From Myxococcota bacterium (lineage in GTDB: Bacteria > Myxococcota_A > UBA9160 > SMWR01): a stretch of DNA of 64,000 nt. Location of the stretch: the NCBI GenBank assembly GCA_039030075.1, contig JBCCEW010000010.1, positions 62,001 through 126,000 of the forward strand, written 5' to 3'. The notes under the pieces were generated by a model. It had not been told where the DNA came from, made no database searches, and saw only the letters and a list, made by a program, of their open reading frames with translations. The translations under genes were made by a program, and so were the position numbers. Below, in pieces: positions 8,414-16,765 of this stretch. Within the stretch, counting starts at the first letter, position 1; every line of letters starts with the position of its first letter.

Positions 8414-9910
8414 ATGCGCCGTGAGGATCTCACTGCGAAGCTCTCGGGCTTCGACGGGAAGGCCGACGTCCACGATTGGACCTGGCATGGATGGCACCCG
8501 TGGCCGCTGTTGCGCACCCGCCTGCTGCTCGCTCTGCATGGCGAGCCGGCGGTGCCCGCCGAGAAGCCGAAGTTCGGGGCCCGTGCGCGGGCCGCGCTCG
8601 ATTGGCGCCGACGTCAGCGCCATCGTCGGTCGCGCTACGCGCGTCAGAAGCGGGGTCCCGAGGCGAAAGCCGACGTCGTATTCCTGAGCAACGCGAATCG
8701 TTCGGAGCGCCTGGGCACCACCGACTACAACACGGTGGTCGACCCCTGGAACGAGGCGCTCACCGCGGGCGGACACGTCGTCAGTGTCTGGAATCTCGGG
8801 GACCCGGTGGCGCGGCCCCTGCCCGGCCACGTCACGATCCAGGCCGCGCTCGACGAGATCCGCCGCCAGCCCGAGCCGCCGGTCGAGCCGGCGCCTGCCT
8901 GGTTCCTGGGACTCGCTGACTTCGTGGCCGACGAGCTCGATTCCGAGCTCAGCTGGCGTGAGGTCTGGCGCGACCTGTGTCTGGTCGAAGCCTACGCCCA
9001 GCGCTTCGGCGAATGGCTCGCCGCAGCCCAGCCTCGCTCGCTGGTGGTCGACTGCTGGTACCTGTGCGAGATGCTCGGGGCCACCCTCGCCGCCCATCGA
9101 CAGGGCATTCCGGTCATCGATCTGCAGCACGGCATCCAGGGGCACGCCCACCCGGCCTACGCCGGCTGGAACCGTCCCCCGGAAGGCGGCTACGAGACCT
9201 TCCCGGATCGCTTCTGGGTGTGGGGCGACTGGGATGCCCAGTCGCTGCGCGACCACAACCCGGGCGCCTTCACCGAGAACGACGTGCGTGTCGTCGGCAA
9301 CCCGTGGATCGCCGACTGGAGCACCCTCGTCCCGCGTCGCGGTGGCGAGGAAGCGCGAGAGGCCACTCCGCCCCCGGGTATCTCGCGCACCGTGCTCGTG
9401 ACGCTGCAAAAAGGTGTGCCGTTCCGGGATTCCCTGGTCGAACTCGTACGCGCCTCGCCGACCGACTGGCACTGGTGGATCCGACTGCACCGCAACATGC
9501 GCGAACGCGCCCCCCAGCTCGAGCAGGAACTACGCAGCGCGACGGGCCGCCCGGTCGAAGTCGAGCGAGCCACCGAGCTTCCGCTCTACGCCCTCCTGCG
9601 CAACAGCTCCTGGCACGTCACGGCGTTCTCCACCTGCGCCCTCGAAGCCATGGCGTTCGGCGTACCGACCCTGCTCACCGATGCCAGCGGAAGCCATGCC
9701 TACGCGGAGTTCGTGGCCCAGGGCGCGATGCACGCTCCAGAGGACCTCGAAGCCCGCGTGGCGCTGTTGGCGCGCGACCCGGAACGCTTCGCCGAGACCT
9801 GCCGGCGCGGTGCGCGACGGGTGTTCGCGGGCCCCGACTGGCGCGCACTCTCCGAGGTGCTGGCGCCCGCCGCGGATCGACCGCCGGCGACGAAGGACGC
9901 GTCGTCGTGA
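8414..9910 (+). CDS. putative surface-carbohydrate biosynthesis protein, GT-B-like, function unknown
   Basis: A 498-residue soluble-looking protein with no signal peptide. The N-terminal part is unusual (DVHDWTWHGWHPWPLLRTRL), followed by a basic stretch RRRQRHRRSRYARQ. The C-terminal half resembles nucleotide-sugar or CDP-glycerol-type transferases: IDLQHGIQGHAHPAYAGWN, FWVWGDWDA, VVGNPWIADW, VTLQKGVPFRDSLVELV and the late STCALEAMAFGVPTLL segment, whose Glu and Gly-Val-Pro-Thr match the donor-binding end of GT-B enzymes. A Shine-Dalgarno GGAGGA lies inside the end of the synthase gene. The stop overlaps the following GT2 start (GTGA). By context it acts on the same nonulosonate-bearing glycan, perhaps as the transferase; I do not recognise a characterised homologue. 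Confidence 0.72.
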   Translation: MRREDLTAKLSGFDGKADVHDWTWHGWHPWPLLRTRLLLALHGEPAVPAEKPKFGARARAALDWRRRQRHRRSRYARQKRGPEAKADVVFLSNANRSERLGTTDYNTVVDPWNEALTAGGHVVSVWNLGDPVARPLPGHVTIQAALDEIRRQPEPPVEPAPAWFLGLADFVADELDSELSWREVWRDLCLVEAYAQRFGEWLAAAQPRSLVVDCWYLCEMLGATLAAHRQGIPVIDLQHGIQGHAHPAYAGWNRPPEGGYETFPDRFWVWGDWDAQSLRDHNPGAFTENDVRVVGNPWIADWSTLVPRRGGEEAREATPPPGISRTVLVTLQKGVPFRDSLVELVRASPTDWHWWIRLHRNMRERAPQLEQELRSATGRPVEVERATELPLYALLRNSSWHVTAFSTCALEAMAFGVPTLLTDASGSHAYAEFVAQGAMHAPEDLEARVALLARDPERFAETCRRGARRVFAGPDWRALSEVLAPAADRPPATKDASS

Positions 9911-10875
9911 GCGCGTTCAGCGCAGAGGCCCCGGCTGCGCCCCTGCGGGTCGACATCGCGATCGTCACCCGCGATCGCCCGGCGCTCCTGGCCCAGCTGC
10001 TCGAGAGCCTCGACACCCTCATCCTGGCCGAACCCGTCCCGGAAGTGCGTATCGTGGTCGTGGACAACGCGCCGGATGCCACCGCCGCCGAGGTGTGCCG
10101 CGAGGCCGCAGACCGCGGGCGCTTCCCGCTCCTCTACATCCACGAGAAGCGCTGCGGGATCCCACAGGCGCGCAACGCAGCGCTGCGGGCGGGGATCGCC
10201 GACGCGGATTGCATCGCTTTCATCGATGACGACGAGCTTCCCCACGAAGACTGGCTCGCCGCCCTGCTGTTTGCCCAGGCGCGTTGGGACGCCGACGTCG
10301 TGACCGGGCCCTCGGAGCCCTGGTTCGAGAACGGCGCGCCGGGTTGGATCGTGGCCAGCGGCTTCTTCGAGCCTCCCGCACATGCGGACGGTGCGGTGCT
10401 GACGACGGCCTACACGAACAACGTGCTCGTTCGTACACGCGCCCTGGCGAACCTCGAGCCGCTCTTCGACGAGCGCCTCGCGCTCACCGGCAGCAGCGAC
10501 AGCGAATTCTTCGGGCGCGTCGCGCGCGCCGGGCGATCGATTCGCTGGTGCGCAGGGGCCCGCACGCGCGAGCGAATCGGCCCGACGCGTGCCCGCGCGG
10601 GTTGGATCCTGCAGCGGAGCTTCCGCCACGGCAATGCGGCGGGCTTCGTCGGAACCCAGTGCCAGCAACCCGCCCGTTCCCGCTGGAGCGTGGCGGCCCA
10701 GGGCGTCTGGTGCCTGGTGCGCGGCAGCGCGTCACTCGCCTGGGCCGCGCTCCGCGGGCGCGCCGCCTGGGTGAAGCCACTGACCCTCGCCTCGGTGGGC
10801 TGCGGTCTGCTCGCGTCGTCCTGGGGCGTCGTCTACGAGGAGTACCGCCAGATCCACGGCGGCGACGACGCCTAG
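9907..10875 (+). CDS. family 2 glycosyltransferase
   Basis: A 322-residue GT-A enzyme beginning at a GTG that overlaps the previous stop (GTGA, 9907-9910). The N-terminal fold is plain: VDIAIVTRDRPALLAQLLES, VVVDNAPDA, GIPQARNAALRAG and the metal-binding DDDELPHEDWL. The later ERLALTGSSDSEFFGRVARAG segment is the acceptor-side ED-like region. A hydrophobic stretch near the C-terminus (VKPLTLASVGCGLLASSWGV) may anchor it to the membrane. It is the last plus-strand gene of the island and meets the convergent membrane-protein gene with the two stop codons sharing CTAG. Donor and acceptor are unknown. Confidence 0.88.
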   Translation: MSAFSAEAPAAPLRVDIAIVTRDRPALLAQLLESLDTLILAEPVPEVRIVVVDNAPDATAAEVCREAADRGRFPLLYIHEKRCGIPQARNAALRAGIADADCIAFIDDDELPHEDWLAALLFAQARWDADVVTGPSEPWFENGAPGWIVASGFFEPPAHADGAVLTTAYTNNVLVRTRALANLEPLFDERLALTGSSDSEFFGRVARAGRSIRWCAGARTRERIGPTRARAGWILQRSFRHGNAAGFVGTQCQQPARSRWSVAAQGVWCLVRGSASLAWAALRGRAAWVKPLTLASVGCGLLASSWGVVYEEYRQIHGGDDA

Positions 10876-12572
10876 GGCTCGGCCGTCGTCCGCCAGCGGC
10901 CTTCGTAGAGCTGGAGTCGCCAGGCCGAATCGGGATCCTCGAACGCGCCGCGCCAGCGCAGTCCACTGGCCTGGGCTGCCACCGGATCGATCTCCACGGC
11001 CGAGAGCACGTAGTCGGCGCCGAGCGCCTGCAACGCAGCGGGATCGAGCCGGAGAGCCTCGACCCTCCCTTCGCGGTCTGCGGTGTGGAAATAGTCGAGG
11101 CCGAGCTCGCGGGAGAAGACGTAGGCGCGGCTCCCCCAGCCATCGAAGTAGCGGGCGATCCGCGGCGCCGCCTCGAGCTCCGCGGCCATGACCCGCCGCA
11201 GCGCGTGCTTCTGTTCCAGTGCGTAGTTCGGGACGTAGCCGTCGGCCGTGTGAAAGCCGTTGTAGGCCGCGATCGTCGGGTGCAGTCCGAGACTCACCAC
11301 CCGATAGCTGCCTGCGGTCCGCCCGATCGCGTCGCGAATCGCCGAGAACTGGCTCTCGGCATAGAACGCGCGATACGAGATCCCACGCTCCGCGAACACC
11401 CGGAGTGCATCGCTCGCGAAGACCGTCGCCAACAGCTGGGCGCCGATCAGCGTACGGACCCAGAGGTCGCGCTGTTCCGGGGATCGTGCGCGATCGGCGA
11501 TCCCCGCGAGCGCCAGCCCGAAGCCCACGGTCCACAGCAGCGGCAGGAGCGTGTAGAAACGATCCGCCGTGAACCCGACGCCGAAGGAGAGCAGCGTACG
11601 GACCGGCCCGAACCCGCTCCACCGGTACAGCACGTAGAGCAGCACGATCGCGCCGATTCCGGCGAGCACGCCGGCGAGCGCGCGACGCGTCGCGCGACGA
11701 CCTCCCGGCAGGGCGAGGGCCAGTAGCAGCGTGGTCCCCATGACCGGCCAGGCGACGGGCAGCGCGTGGGTCGGACCCTCCCAGAATGCGTCCCAGCCCT
11801 TGCCGAGGGCCCAGCGGAAGGGCAGCAGACGGGGGTCGAACTCGGTGCGATGAGAGACGAAGGAAGCGCCGCTCAGCGCCTCGACGACGAGGCGGTAGTC
11901 CACGATCAGATGCAAGACCGCGAAGACCACCAGGCCGCCCCAGAACGGCGTGCGCAGCCGGCGCTCGCGCCACACGTCGCGCGCACCGAACGCCGCGAAT
12001 ACAGCGATGAAGAACGCCGTGGCAAAGATCAGGAAGCCGTAGAACGGGAGGGCGACGAGCACCGCCCAGTCTCGCCAGTGGCCGCCGCCGCGACGCAGCG
12101 CGAGCAGGGCGTGCGCCGCCCAGGGTTGCCCCGCGATCGCGGCGCCGCCCGACGGCCAGAACGGGAGCCAGGCCCAGACCAGCGCGACGAGCGCGCTCCA
12201 CTCGAGGCAGCGCTCCTCGCCGCGGAAGACCTCGTCCCGCAGGAGCAGGAACATGCCGACCCAGGCAATCCCCCGCAGCAAGAGCTGGTTGACCCAGCTG
12301 GCGGTGTACGGATCGAAGACCACGTAGAGCCAGAGCTGAAGGTTCCACTCCGAGGGAAGCACGGCCCTGGGGAGCCCGCCGAGCAGGTTCGGAACGACGG
12401 CCTCGTTGGGCGCGAAGATCCGCCCGCTCTCGGCGAGCACCTTCCACGCGACCAGCGTCGAGTCCAGGTGATCGTGGATGCGGACGAACCCGTCCTCGCC
12501 CATCGCGACCCACGGCGCGACGTAAAGAGCGACGCCCAGGAACCCCACGGCGCCACACGCCCACAGCGGCAT
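10872..12572 (-). CDS. polytopic membrane protein, DUF6044/YkoS-like
   Basis: A 566-residue protein with about ten to twelve hydrophobic helices in the first 400 residues and a soluble C-terminal domain of about 160 residues. The segments VRIHDHLDSTLVAWKVL near residue 30, LGLHPTIAAYNGFHTADGY near 435 and SRELGLDYFHTADREG near 500 recall the DUF6044/YkoS family, predicted GT-C-like membrane proteins that help modify surface glycans. The early His-Asp-His cluster on a predicted outer loop fits a GT-C active site but is not proof. It follows the aminotransferase gene after a single base, so it belongs to the minus-strand half of the island. Family assignment is from memory of the motif pattern. 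Confidence 0.7.
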   Translation of the reverse strand: MPLWACGAVGFLGVALYVAPWVAMGEDGFVRIHDHLDSTLVAWKVLAESGRIFAPNEAVVPNLLGGLPRAVLPSEWNLQLWLYVVFDPYTASWVNQLLLRGIAWVGMFLLLRDEVFRGEERCLEWSALVALVWAWLPFWPSGGAAIAGQPWAAHALLALRRGGGHWRDWAVLVALPFYGFLIFATAFFIAVFAAFGARDVWRERRLRTPFWGGLVVFAVLHLIVDYRLVVEALSGASFVSHRTEFDPRLLPFRWALGKGWDAFWEGPTHALPVAWPVMGTTLLLALALPGGRRATRRALAGVLAGIGAIVLLYVLYRWSGFGPVRTLLSFGVGFTADRFYTLLPLLWTVGFGLALAGIADRARSPEQRDLWVRTLIGAQLLATVFASDALRVFAERGISYRAFYAESQFSAIRDAIGRTAGSYRVVSLGLHPTIAAYNGFHTADGYVPNYALEQKHALRRVMAAELEAAPRIARYFDGWGSRAYVFSRELGLDYFHTADREGRVEALRLDPAALQALGADYVLSAVEIDPVAAQASGLRWRGAFEDPDSAWRLQLYEGRWRTTAEP

Positions 12573-12573
12573 G

Positions 12574-13713
12574 TCAGGGCTCGACGAGATCCAGGACGGC
12601 CTCGATGACCCGATCTTGCTCGTCCGCGGAGAGCTCGAAGTAGCAGGGCAACCGGATCAGCCGAGCCGCCAGCTCCTCGGTCACCGGGAGGTCGTCGGGC
12701 GCGTAGCCCATCGCCCGCCCCATGGGCGAGCTGTGGAGCGGTACGTAGTGGAAGACGGCTTGGATTCCTTCCTTCTCGAGCCCGTGCAGGATCCGGTTCC
12801 GATCGACCGCCGATTCCGCGATCAGGTAGAACATGTGCCCGTTGCAGGTGGTGTCGACGGGCACCGTCGGCAGGGTCGCCAGACCCGCTTCCTCGAGCGG
12901 CGCCAGCCCCACCCGATAGCGGGAGAAGATCGCGGCCCGCTTGTGGGTGATCTCGGCGGCCTCCTCGAGCTGGGCGTAGAGGAAGGCCGCGTTGAGTTCG
13001 GACGGCACGTAGGACGAGCCCACATCGACCCACGAGTACTTGTCGACGTCACCGCGCAGGAACTGGCTGCGATTGGTGCCCTTCTCGCGCAGGATCTCGG
13101 CGCGTTCGATCCAGGCCGGATCGTTCACCACCAACGCCCCACCCTCGCCGCAGATGAAGTTCTTCGTCTCGTGAAAGCTGAAGCAGCCGAGCTGCCCGAA
13201 CGTACCGAGCGGCCGACCCCGGTAGTTCGAGTTGACGGCCTGTGCCGCGTCCTCGACGACCCATAGATCGTGGTGATCGGCGATCTCGAGAATGCGGTCC
13301 ATCGCACAGCCCACACCCGCGTAGTGCACCGGCACGATGCCGCGGGTCCGCGGACCGATCGCCGCTTCGAGCTGCTCCTCATCGAGATTGAGCGTGTCAG
13401 GGCGGATGTCGACGAAACGCAGCCGCGCCCCCCGCAGCGCAAACGCGTTCGCCGTCGACACGAAGGTGAAGGACGGGAGGATCACCTCGTCCCCTTCCTC
13501 GACGTCGCAGAGCATCGCGGCCATCTCGAGGGCCGCGGTGCACGAGGTCGTGAGCAGCACGCGCGCCGCGCCCGTCGTCCGTTCGAGCCAGGCCTCACAG
13601 CGCCGGGTGAAGGCCCCGTTGCCCGCGAGCTGCCCTTCCAACACGGCCTGGGAGATGTAGAAGAGCTCCTTCCCCACGATGAACGGCTTGTTGAACGGGA
13701 TCCTCTCGGTCAC
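12574..13713 (-). CDS. wecE: dTDP-4-amino-4,6-dideoxygalactose transaminase (WecE/RffA type)
   Basis: A 379-residue DegT/DnrJ/EryC1 aminotransferase that converts dTDP-4-keto-6-deoxyglucose to dTDP-4-amino-4,6-dideoxygalactose using PLP and glutamate. It tracks E. coli WecE closely: RIPFNKPFIVGKELFYI, LLTTSCTAALEMAAML, LPSFTFVSTANAFALRGA, VVEDAAQAVNSNYRGR, then FSFHETKNFICGEGGA with the PLP lysine, and REKGTNRSQFLRG. The GTG at 13713 overlaps the stop of the formyltransferase gene (GTGA), which decides the start over the upstream ATG at 13740. The preceding gene is a sugar formyltransferase, so the amino sugar made here may be N-formylated. Genes for dTDP-glucose synthesis were not seen in the window. 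Confidence 0.93.
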   Translation of the reverse strand: MTERIPFNKPFIVGKELFYISQAVLEGQLAGNGAFTRRCEAWLERTTGAARVLLTTSCTAALEMAAMLCDVEEGDEVILPSFTFVSTANAFALRGARLRFVDIRPDTLNLDEEQLEAAIGPRTRGIVPVHYAGVGCAMDRILEIADHHDLWVVEDAAQAVNSNYRGRPLGTFGQLGCFSFHETKNFICGEGGALVVNDPAWIERAEILREKGTNRSQFLRGDVDKYSWVDVGSSYVPSELNAAFLYAQLEEAAEITHKRAAIFSRYRVGLAPLEEAGLATLPTVPVDTTCNGHMFYLIAESAVDRNRILHGLEKEGIQAVFHYVPLHSSPMGRAMGYAPDDLPVTEELAARLIRLPCYFELSADEQDRVIEAVLDLVEP

Positions 13714-14612
13714 GAAAACCTCACGCGCAGCGTCTTCCACGGCAGCAGGCTGCCCTCCGGGCCGGTCAGCCGGGTGATGCGCAGGAGCCCGGTGCCGCAG
13801 ACCACGACGGGCTCACCGCCCTCGGCGATCCGCCAGACCTTCCCGACCTGGCGCACCTCGAAGGGCAGATCCGGCTCCACCGTCACGGCCTCGATCTGGA
13901 CGACCTGGCCCGCGACGCGGGCGCGCGCACCACCGAGGGGTGGCCCCAGCGCGCGGACCGTGCGCTCGAGGCGCTCGGCGGATTCGGTCCAGTCGAGGAA
14001 ATAGTCTTCTTCGTCTCGCCACAGGCTGTAGGTCGCCTGGGAGTCGTCCTGGGGTGTCGCAACCAGGTTCCCCGCGACGAGCCCCCGGACACCTTCGCAA
14101 ACGCCCTCGACGTAGAGCGGGATCACCCGCGTCATCAGGTCGCCGATCGCGTGGTGCGCGCCCACCCGAGTCCGGTGCTGCGCGATGACGTCACCGGTAT
14201 CGACCTCGGGTTCGGCCAGGAACACGGTGACCCCGACCTCCGGATCGCCCTGGATCAGCGCGGTCGCCAGCGGTGCGAAGCCCCGATACTTCGGAAGGAG
14301 CGAATCGTGGGCGACGAGCACCCGTCGCGGCAGGGCGTCGAGCAACCACGGCGGCACCAGGTAGCGCCATCCGACCATCGCCATCGCGTCGACCTGATGC
14401 GCGTCCAGCGCGTCCGGTCCCGCGATCACGTCCCGCCACACCAGCACCGGCACGTCGGCCTTCGCCGCCCGATCGCGCAGCGCGGCGGCCGACGGGTCGT
14501 GCTTCGAGACGCTGAGCGCCAGCGGGAGGCGCGGGAAGCGCTCGAGCAGCGCATCGAACACCGTCTCCCCGCGCGCGCCCCCGAAACAGCAGAGCAGGCG
14601 ACGGATCGTCAC
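13710..14612 (-). CDS. formyltransferase-fold protein, probable amino-sugar N-formyltransferase
   Basis: A 300-residue protein of the methionyl-tRNA formyltransferase superfamily. The core has VAHDSLLPKYRGFAPLATAL, where the His and the SLLPKYRG loop bind N10-formyltetrahydrofolate and catalyse transfer, and EVDTGDVIAQHRTRV with the conserved Asp-Thr-Gly-Asp. Compared with Fmt, the Asn before the catalytic His is replaced and the C-terminal domain is short, as in sugar formyltransferases acting on dTDP-4-amino sugars. It lies between an ArnC-like glycosyltransferase and WecE, overlapping both by four bases. A natural reading is formylation of dTDP-Fuc4N. An unrelated formyl acceptor cannot be excluded. 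Confidence 0.85.
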   Translation of the reverse strand: MTIRRLLCCFGGARGETVFDALLERFPRLPLALSVSKHDPSAAALRDRAAKADVPVLVWRDVIAGPDALDAHQVDAMAMVGWRYLVPPWLLDALPRRVLVAHDSLLPKYRGFAPLATALIQGDPEVGVTVFLAEPEVDTGDVIAQHRTRVGAHHAIGDLMTRVIPLYVEGVCEGVRGLVAGNLVATPQDDSQATYSLWRDEEDYFLDWTESAERLERTVRALGPPLGGARARVAGQVVQIEAVTVEPDLPFEVRQVGKVWRIAEGGEPVVVCGTGLLRITRLTGPEGSLLPWKTLRVRFS

Positions 14613-15607
14613 GGTCGTCGCTCCCGCACGAGGAAGGCAGGCTTCCCGCTCTGTTTCAGGAAGATCTTACCGACGTACTCCGCCACCACGCCCAGGCACA
14701 CGAGCTGCACCCCGCCGAGGAAGAACACGGCCACCGCCAGGACGGCCACGCCCGACTCGACCGGATGGCCCGCCAGCGAGGCGCCCACGCTGCCCGCACC
14801 CACCGCGAGCGCGCCCGCCGCCACGGCGAGCCCCGCCAGCGAGATGGCGCGCAGCGGCAGCGCCGTGAACGTGAGAAGCGCGACCCCGAAGTGCCGCAGG
14901 AGCTTCCCGAGCGTGTAGTTGGAATCCCCGGACCAGCGCTCCTCGTGGGCGACCTCCACGGCGCTCGTGTGGTGGGTGATCCAGCTGATCAGACCGTCGG
15001 TGTAGAGGTAGTCGTGCTGCTGGCGCGCCAAGGCGTCGATGACCGGGCGGGCGATGAGGCGATAGTTGCTATAGCGCGGGTGGATGCCGGGAATGGCCAC
15101 GCGAATGAGCTGCCGCGAGAGGCGCGAGGTCCAGTTGCGGAACCGTGAGTGGCGCCGGTCCTCGAAGTAGCCGAACACCACGTCGAAGCCGCCACGTTCC
15201 TGCTCGGCGATGAGCTTCGGGAGTTCTTCGGGCGGATTCTGCAGGTCGTCGTCCAGCGTGACGACGAAGTCGCCGCGCGCGTGCTGGAAGCCACACATCA
15301 GCGCGTTGTGCTGACCGAAGTTCCGCATGAGGCGGAAGCCGCGGATGCGCGCGTCCTCGGAGGCCAGCCCCGCGACGACGTCCCAACTGGTGTCGCGACT
15401 GGCGTCATCGACCAGCAGGAGCTCCCAGGACACCGCGAGCGTCTCGAAGATCTTCTGGAGCCGCGCCACGAGCAGCGGGAGGATCCGCGCGCTCTGATAC
15501 ACGGGCACCACCACCGAGAACCGCGGTACCTCGATGGCGCACAGGGCGCAGGGCTCTCCCGGCGCCTGGGCCGGCGTCCCGCAGACATCGCACTCGAGCG
15601 AGCTCAC
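14609..15607 (-). CDS. ArnC/dolichol-phosphate-mannose-synthase-like GT2 with N-terminal zinc ribbon and two TM helices
   Basis: A 332-residue polyprenyl-phosphate glycosyltransferase. Residues 4-25 hold a CxxC...CxxC pair (CDVCGTP and CALCAIE), an unusual addition for this family. The GT-A domain follows: FSVVVPVYQSARILPLLVAR, LVDDASRDTS, LMRNFGQHNALMCGF and DDDLQNPPEELPKL. Two C-terminal transmembrane helices (about 265-318) match undecaprenyl-phosphate sugar synthases such as ArnC. The GTG at 15607 has an AGGGAGAGG about ten bases upstream; a GTG at 15643 would add 12 Gly/Arg-rich residues. Its product, an undecaprenyl-phosphate sugar, could feed a GT-C enzyme such as the DUF6044-like protein downstream. 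The stop overlaps the formyltransferase ATG. Confidence 0.88.
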   Translation of the reverse strand: MSSLECDVCGTPAQAPGEPCALCAIEVPRFSVVVPVYQSARILPLLVARLQKIFETLAVSWELLLVDDASRDTSWDVVAGLASEDARIRGFRLMRNFGQHNALMCGFQHARGDFVVTLDDDLQNPPEELPKLIAEQERGGFDVVFGYFEDRRHSRFRNWTSRLSRQLIRVAIPGIHPRYSNYRLIARPVIDALARQQHDYLYTDGLISWITHHTSAVEVAHEERWSGDSNYTLGKLLRHFGVALLTFTALPLRAISLAGLAVAAGALAVGAGSVGASLAGHPVESGVAVLAVAVFFLGGVQLVCLGVVAEYVGKIFLKQSGKPAFLVRERRP

Positions 15608-15740
15608 CCCGCGCGCACCTCTCCCTGGGCCCGGTCCAGCCACCGCGCCCTCTCCGTGCTCCTCTCATCGGTAGAGAAGCCGCAGAGCTGGACCCGAGAG
15701 GCCCGCCGTTGCGGGAGATTTCAGGAACCTCGCGGAATCG

Positions 15741-16733
15741 CTACCCGCGGGGAGGCCTGCGCGCCACGGCCACCCAGGAGCTTCCCCAGCGTGGCGCTCG
15801 GCCGGCCGCGATCTGCTTGCGTTCGCCCGCCAGACGCCGGTCGACCCAACGCCGCGCCCAGCCGGTCGCGTGGTGGTCCTGTCGCGTGCGGGCGGCATCG
15901 GCTTCCGCCGGCAGCGCGCCACCGCGAGCCCTGCGCCACCGGGACGGCAGGGACCGGCCGACCCAGATGGGCCCCACGAGCGCCCCGAAGCAGGCGCTCG
16001 ACCACTCGAGTTCGAGCCCTCGGCTGGCCAGAAGCTGCTCGAACTCTCCACGCCGATAACGCCGCTGGTGCTGGGCAATCTCGTCTTCATCACTCCAGAG
16101 CCAGGGATGCGCGGGGACCGTCGCATAGAGACGACCCCCCGGAATGAGCGCATCGACCGCCGCCTGCACGAGGGTGCCGGGATCCTCCAGATGCTCGAGC
16201 ACGTCGAAGAGCCCGACCGCTCCCACCGTTTCGGGACCGAAGCCGAGATCCTGCCAGTGGCCCTGGATCACCCAGTCGACGCCGCGTCGCCGCGCGATCA
16301 CACACCCTTCTGCTCCGGGCTCCACGAGAGCCGTCGAGAGCCCGAGACCTTCGAAGAAGCGCGCCTGATAGCCATTCCCACCGCCGACGTCGAAGAGCCG
16401 CCCCGGCGGAGGGAAACACTGGAGAAGGGACGCGAGCACCTGGTTTCGGTGCTCGAACCAGAAGCTCCCGTCCTCGACGGCCGCGAAGACCCCTCGGGCC
16501 TGGTCGGGATAGGCCACGGCCTCGTGGGAGTTCCGCGCTGGACGCCACACGCCCTCCGGCCCGGCAGAGAGCGCCAGGCCGCACGACCCGCAGGGCGCTG
16601 CGTCACGTCCGTGAAAGACGGCGCAGTCAGGTCGCTGACACAGAGCGGTCTCGCCGCCCCGGGGTTCCCGTTTCCCCACGCCGCTTCCCGTTTTCCCCAC
16701 GCCCCGTCCCGTTGTTTCCACACCACTTCGCAT
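15741..16733 (-). CDS. SAM-dependent methyltransferase with N-terminal zinc-binding segment
   Basis: About 330 residues if it starts at the ATG at 16733. The N-terminus contains three 7-residue repeats (GVETTGR, GVGKTGS, GVGKREP), then a zinc-ribbon-like run with CQRPDCAVF and APCGSCGLALS, as seen in the putative zinc-binding region of some sugar C-methyltransferases. The class I methyltransferase core follows: RLFDVGGGNGYQARFFEG (motif I), ALVEPGAEG, VGLFDVLEHLEDPGTLVQ and GGRLYATVPAHPWLWSDED. The C-terminal third is rich in Arg, Trp and Ala. It lies between tsaE (32-bp gap) and the ArnC-like gene (133-bp gap) and is probably part of the glycan island. The substrate is unknown. The start could lie after the repeats, at the in-frame GTG of the third repeat. 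Confidence 0.8.
   Translation of the reverse strand: MRSGVETTGRGVGKTGSGVGKREPRGGETALCQRPDCAVFHGRDAAPCGSCGLALSAGPEGVWRPARNSHEAVAYPDQARGVFAAVEDGSFWFEHRNQVLASLLQCFPPPGRLFDVGGGNGYQARFFEGLGLSTALVEPGAEGCVIARRRGVDWVIQGHWQDLGFGPETVGAVGLFDVLEHLEDPGTLVQAAVDALIPGGRLYATVPAHPWLWSDEDEIAQHQRRYRRGEFEQLLASRGLELEWSSACFGALVGPIWVGRSLPSRWRRARGGALPAEADAARTRQDHHATGWARRWVDRRLAGERKQIAAGRAPRWGSSWVAVARRPPRG
16662..16724. repeat. three 21-bp imperfect tandem repeats at the 5' end of the methyltransferase gene
   Basis: Units at 16704-16724, 16683-16703 and 16662-16682 read, on the minus strand, as Gly-Val-Glu-Thr-Thr-Gly-Arg, Gly-Val-Gly-Lys-Thr-Gly-Ser and Gly-Val-Gly-Lys-Arg-Glu-Pro. All three share a GTGGGGAAA-like core. 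The 21-bp period keeps the frame open, so the array can grow or shrink without breaking the gene. Confidence 0.8.
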
Positions 16734-16765
16734 CGGACGATCGCGCTGGGGGTCGGAGCCCGGCT

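Noticed and set aside
6980-9490. Open frame of over 800 codons on the minus strand across the glycan genes
   Set aside because: It is antisense to three well-supported genes, has low-complexity composition and no recognisable motif.
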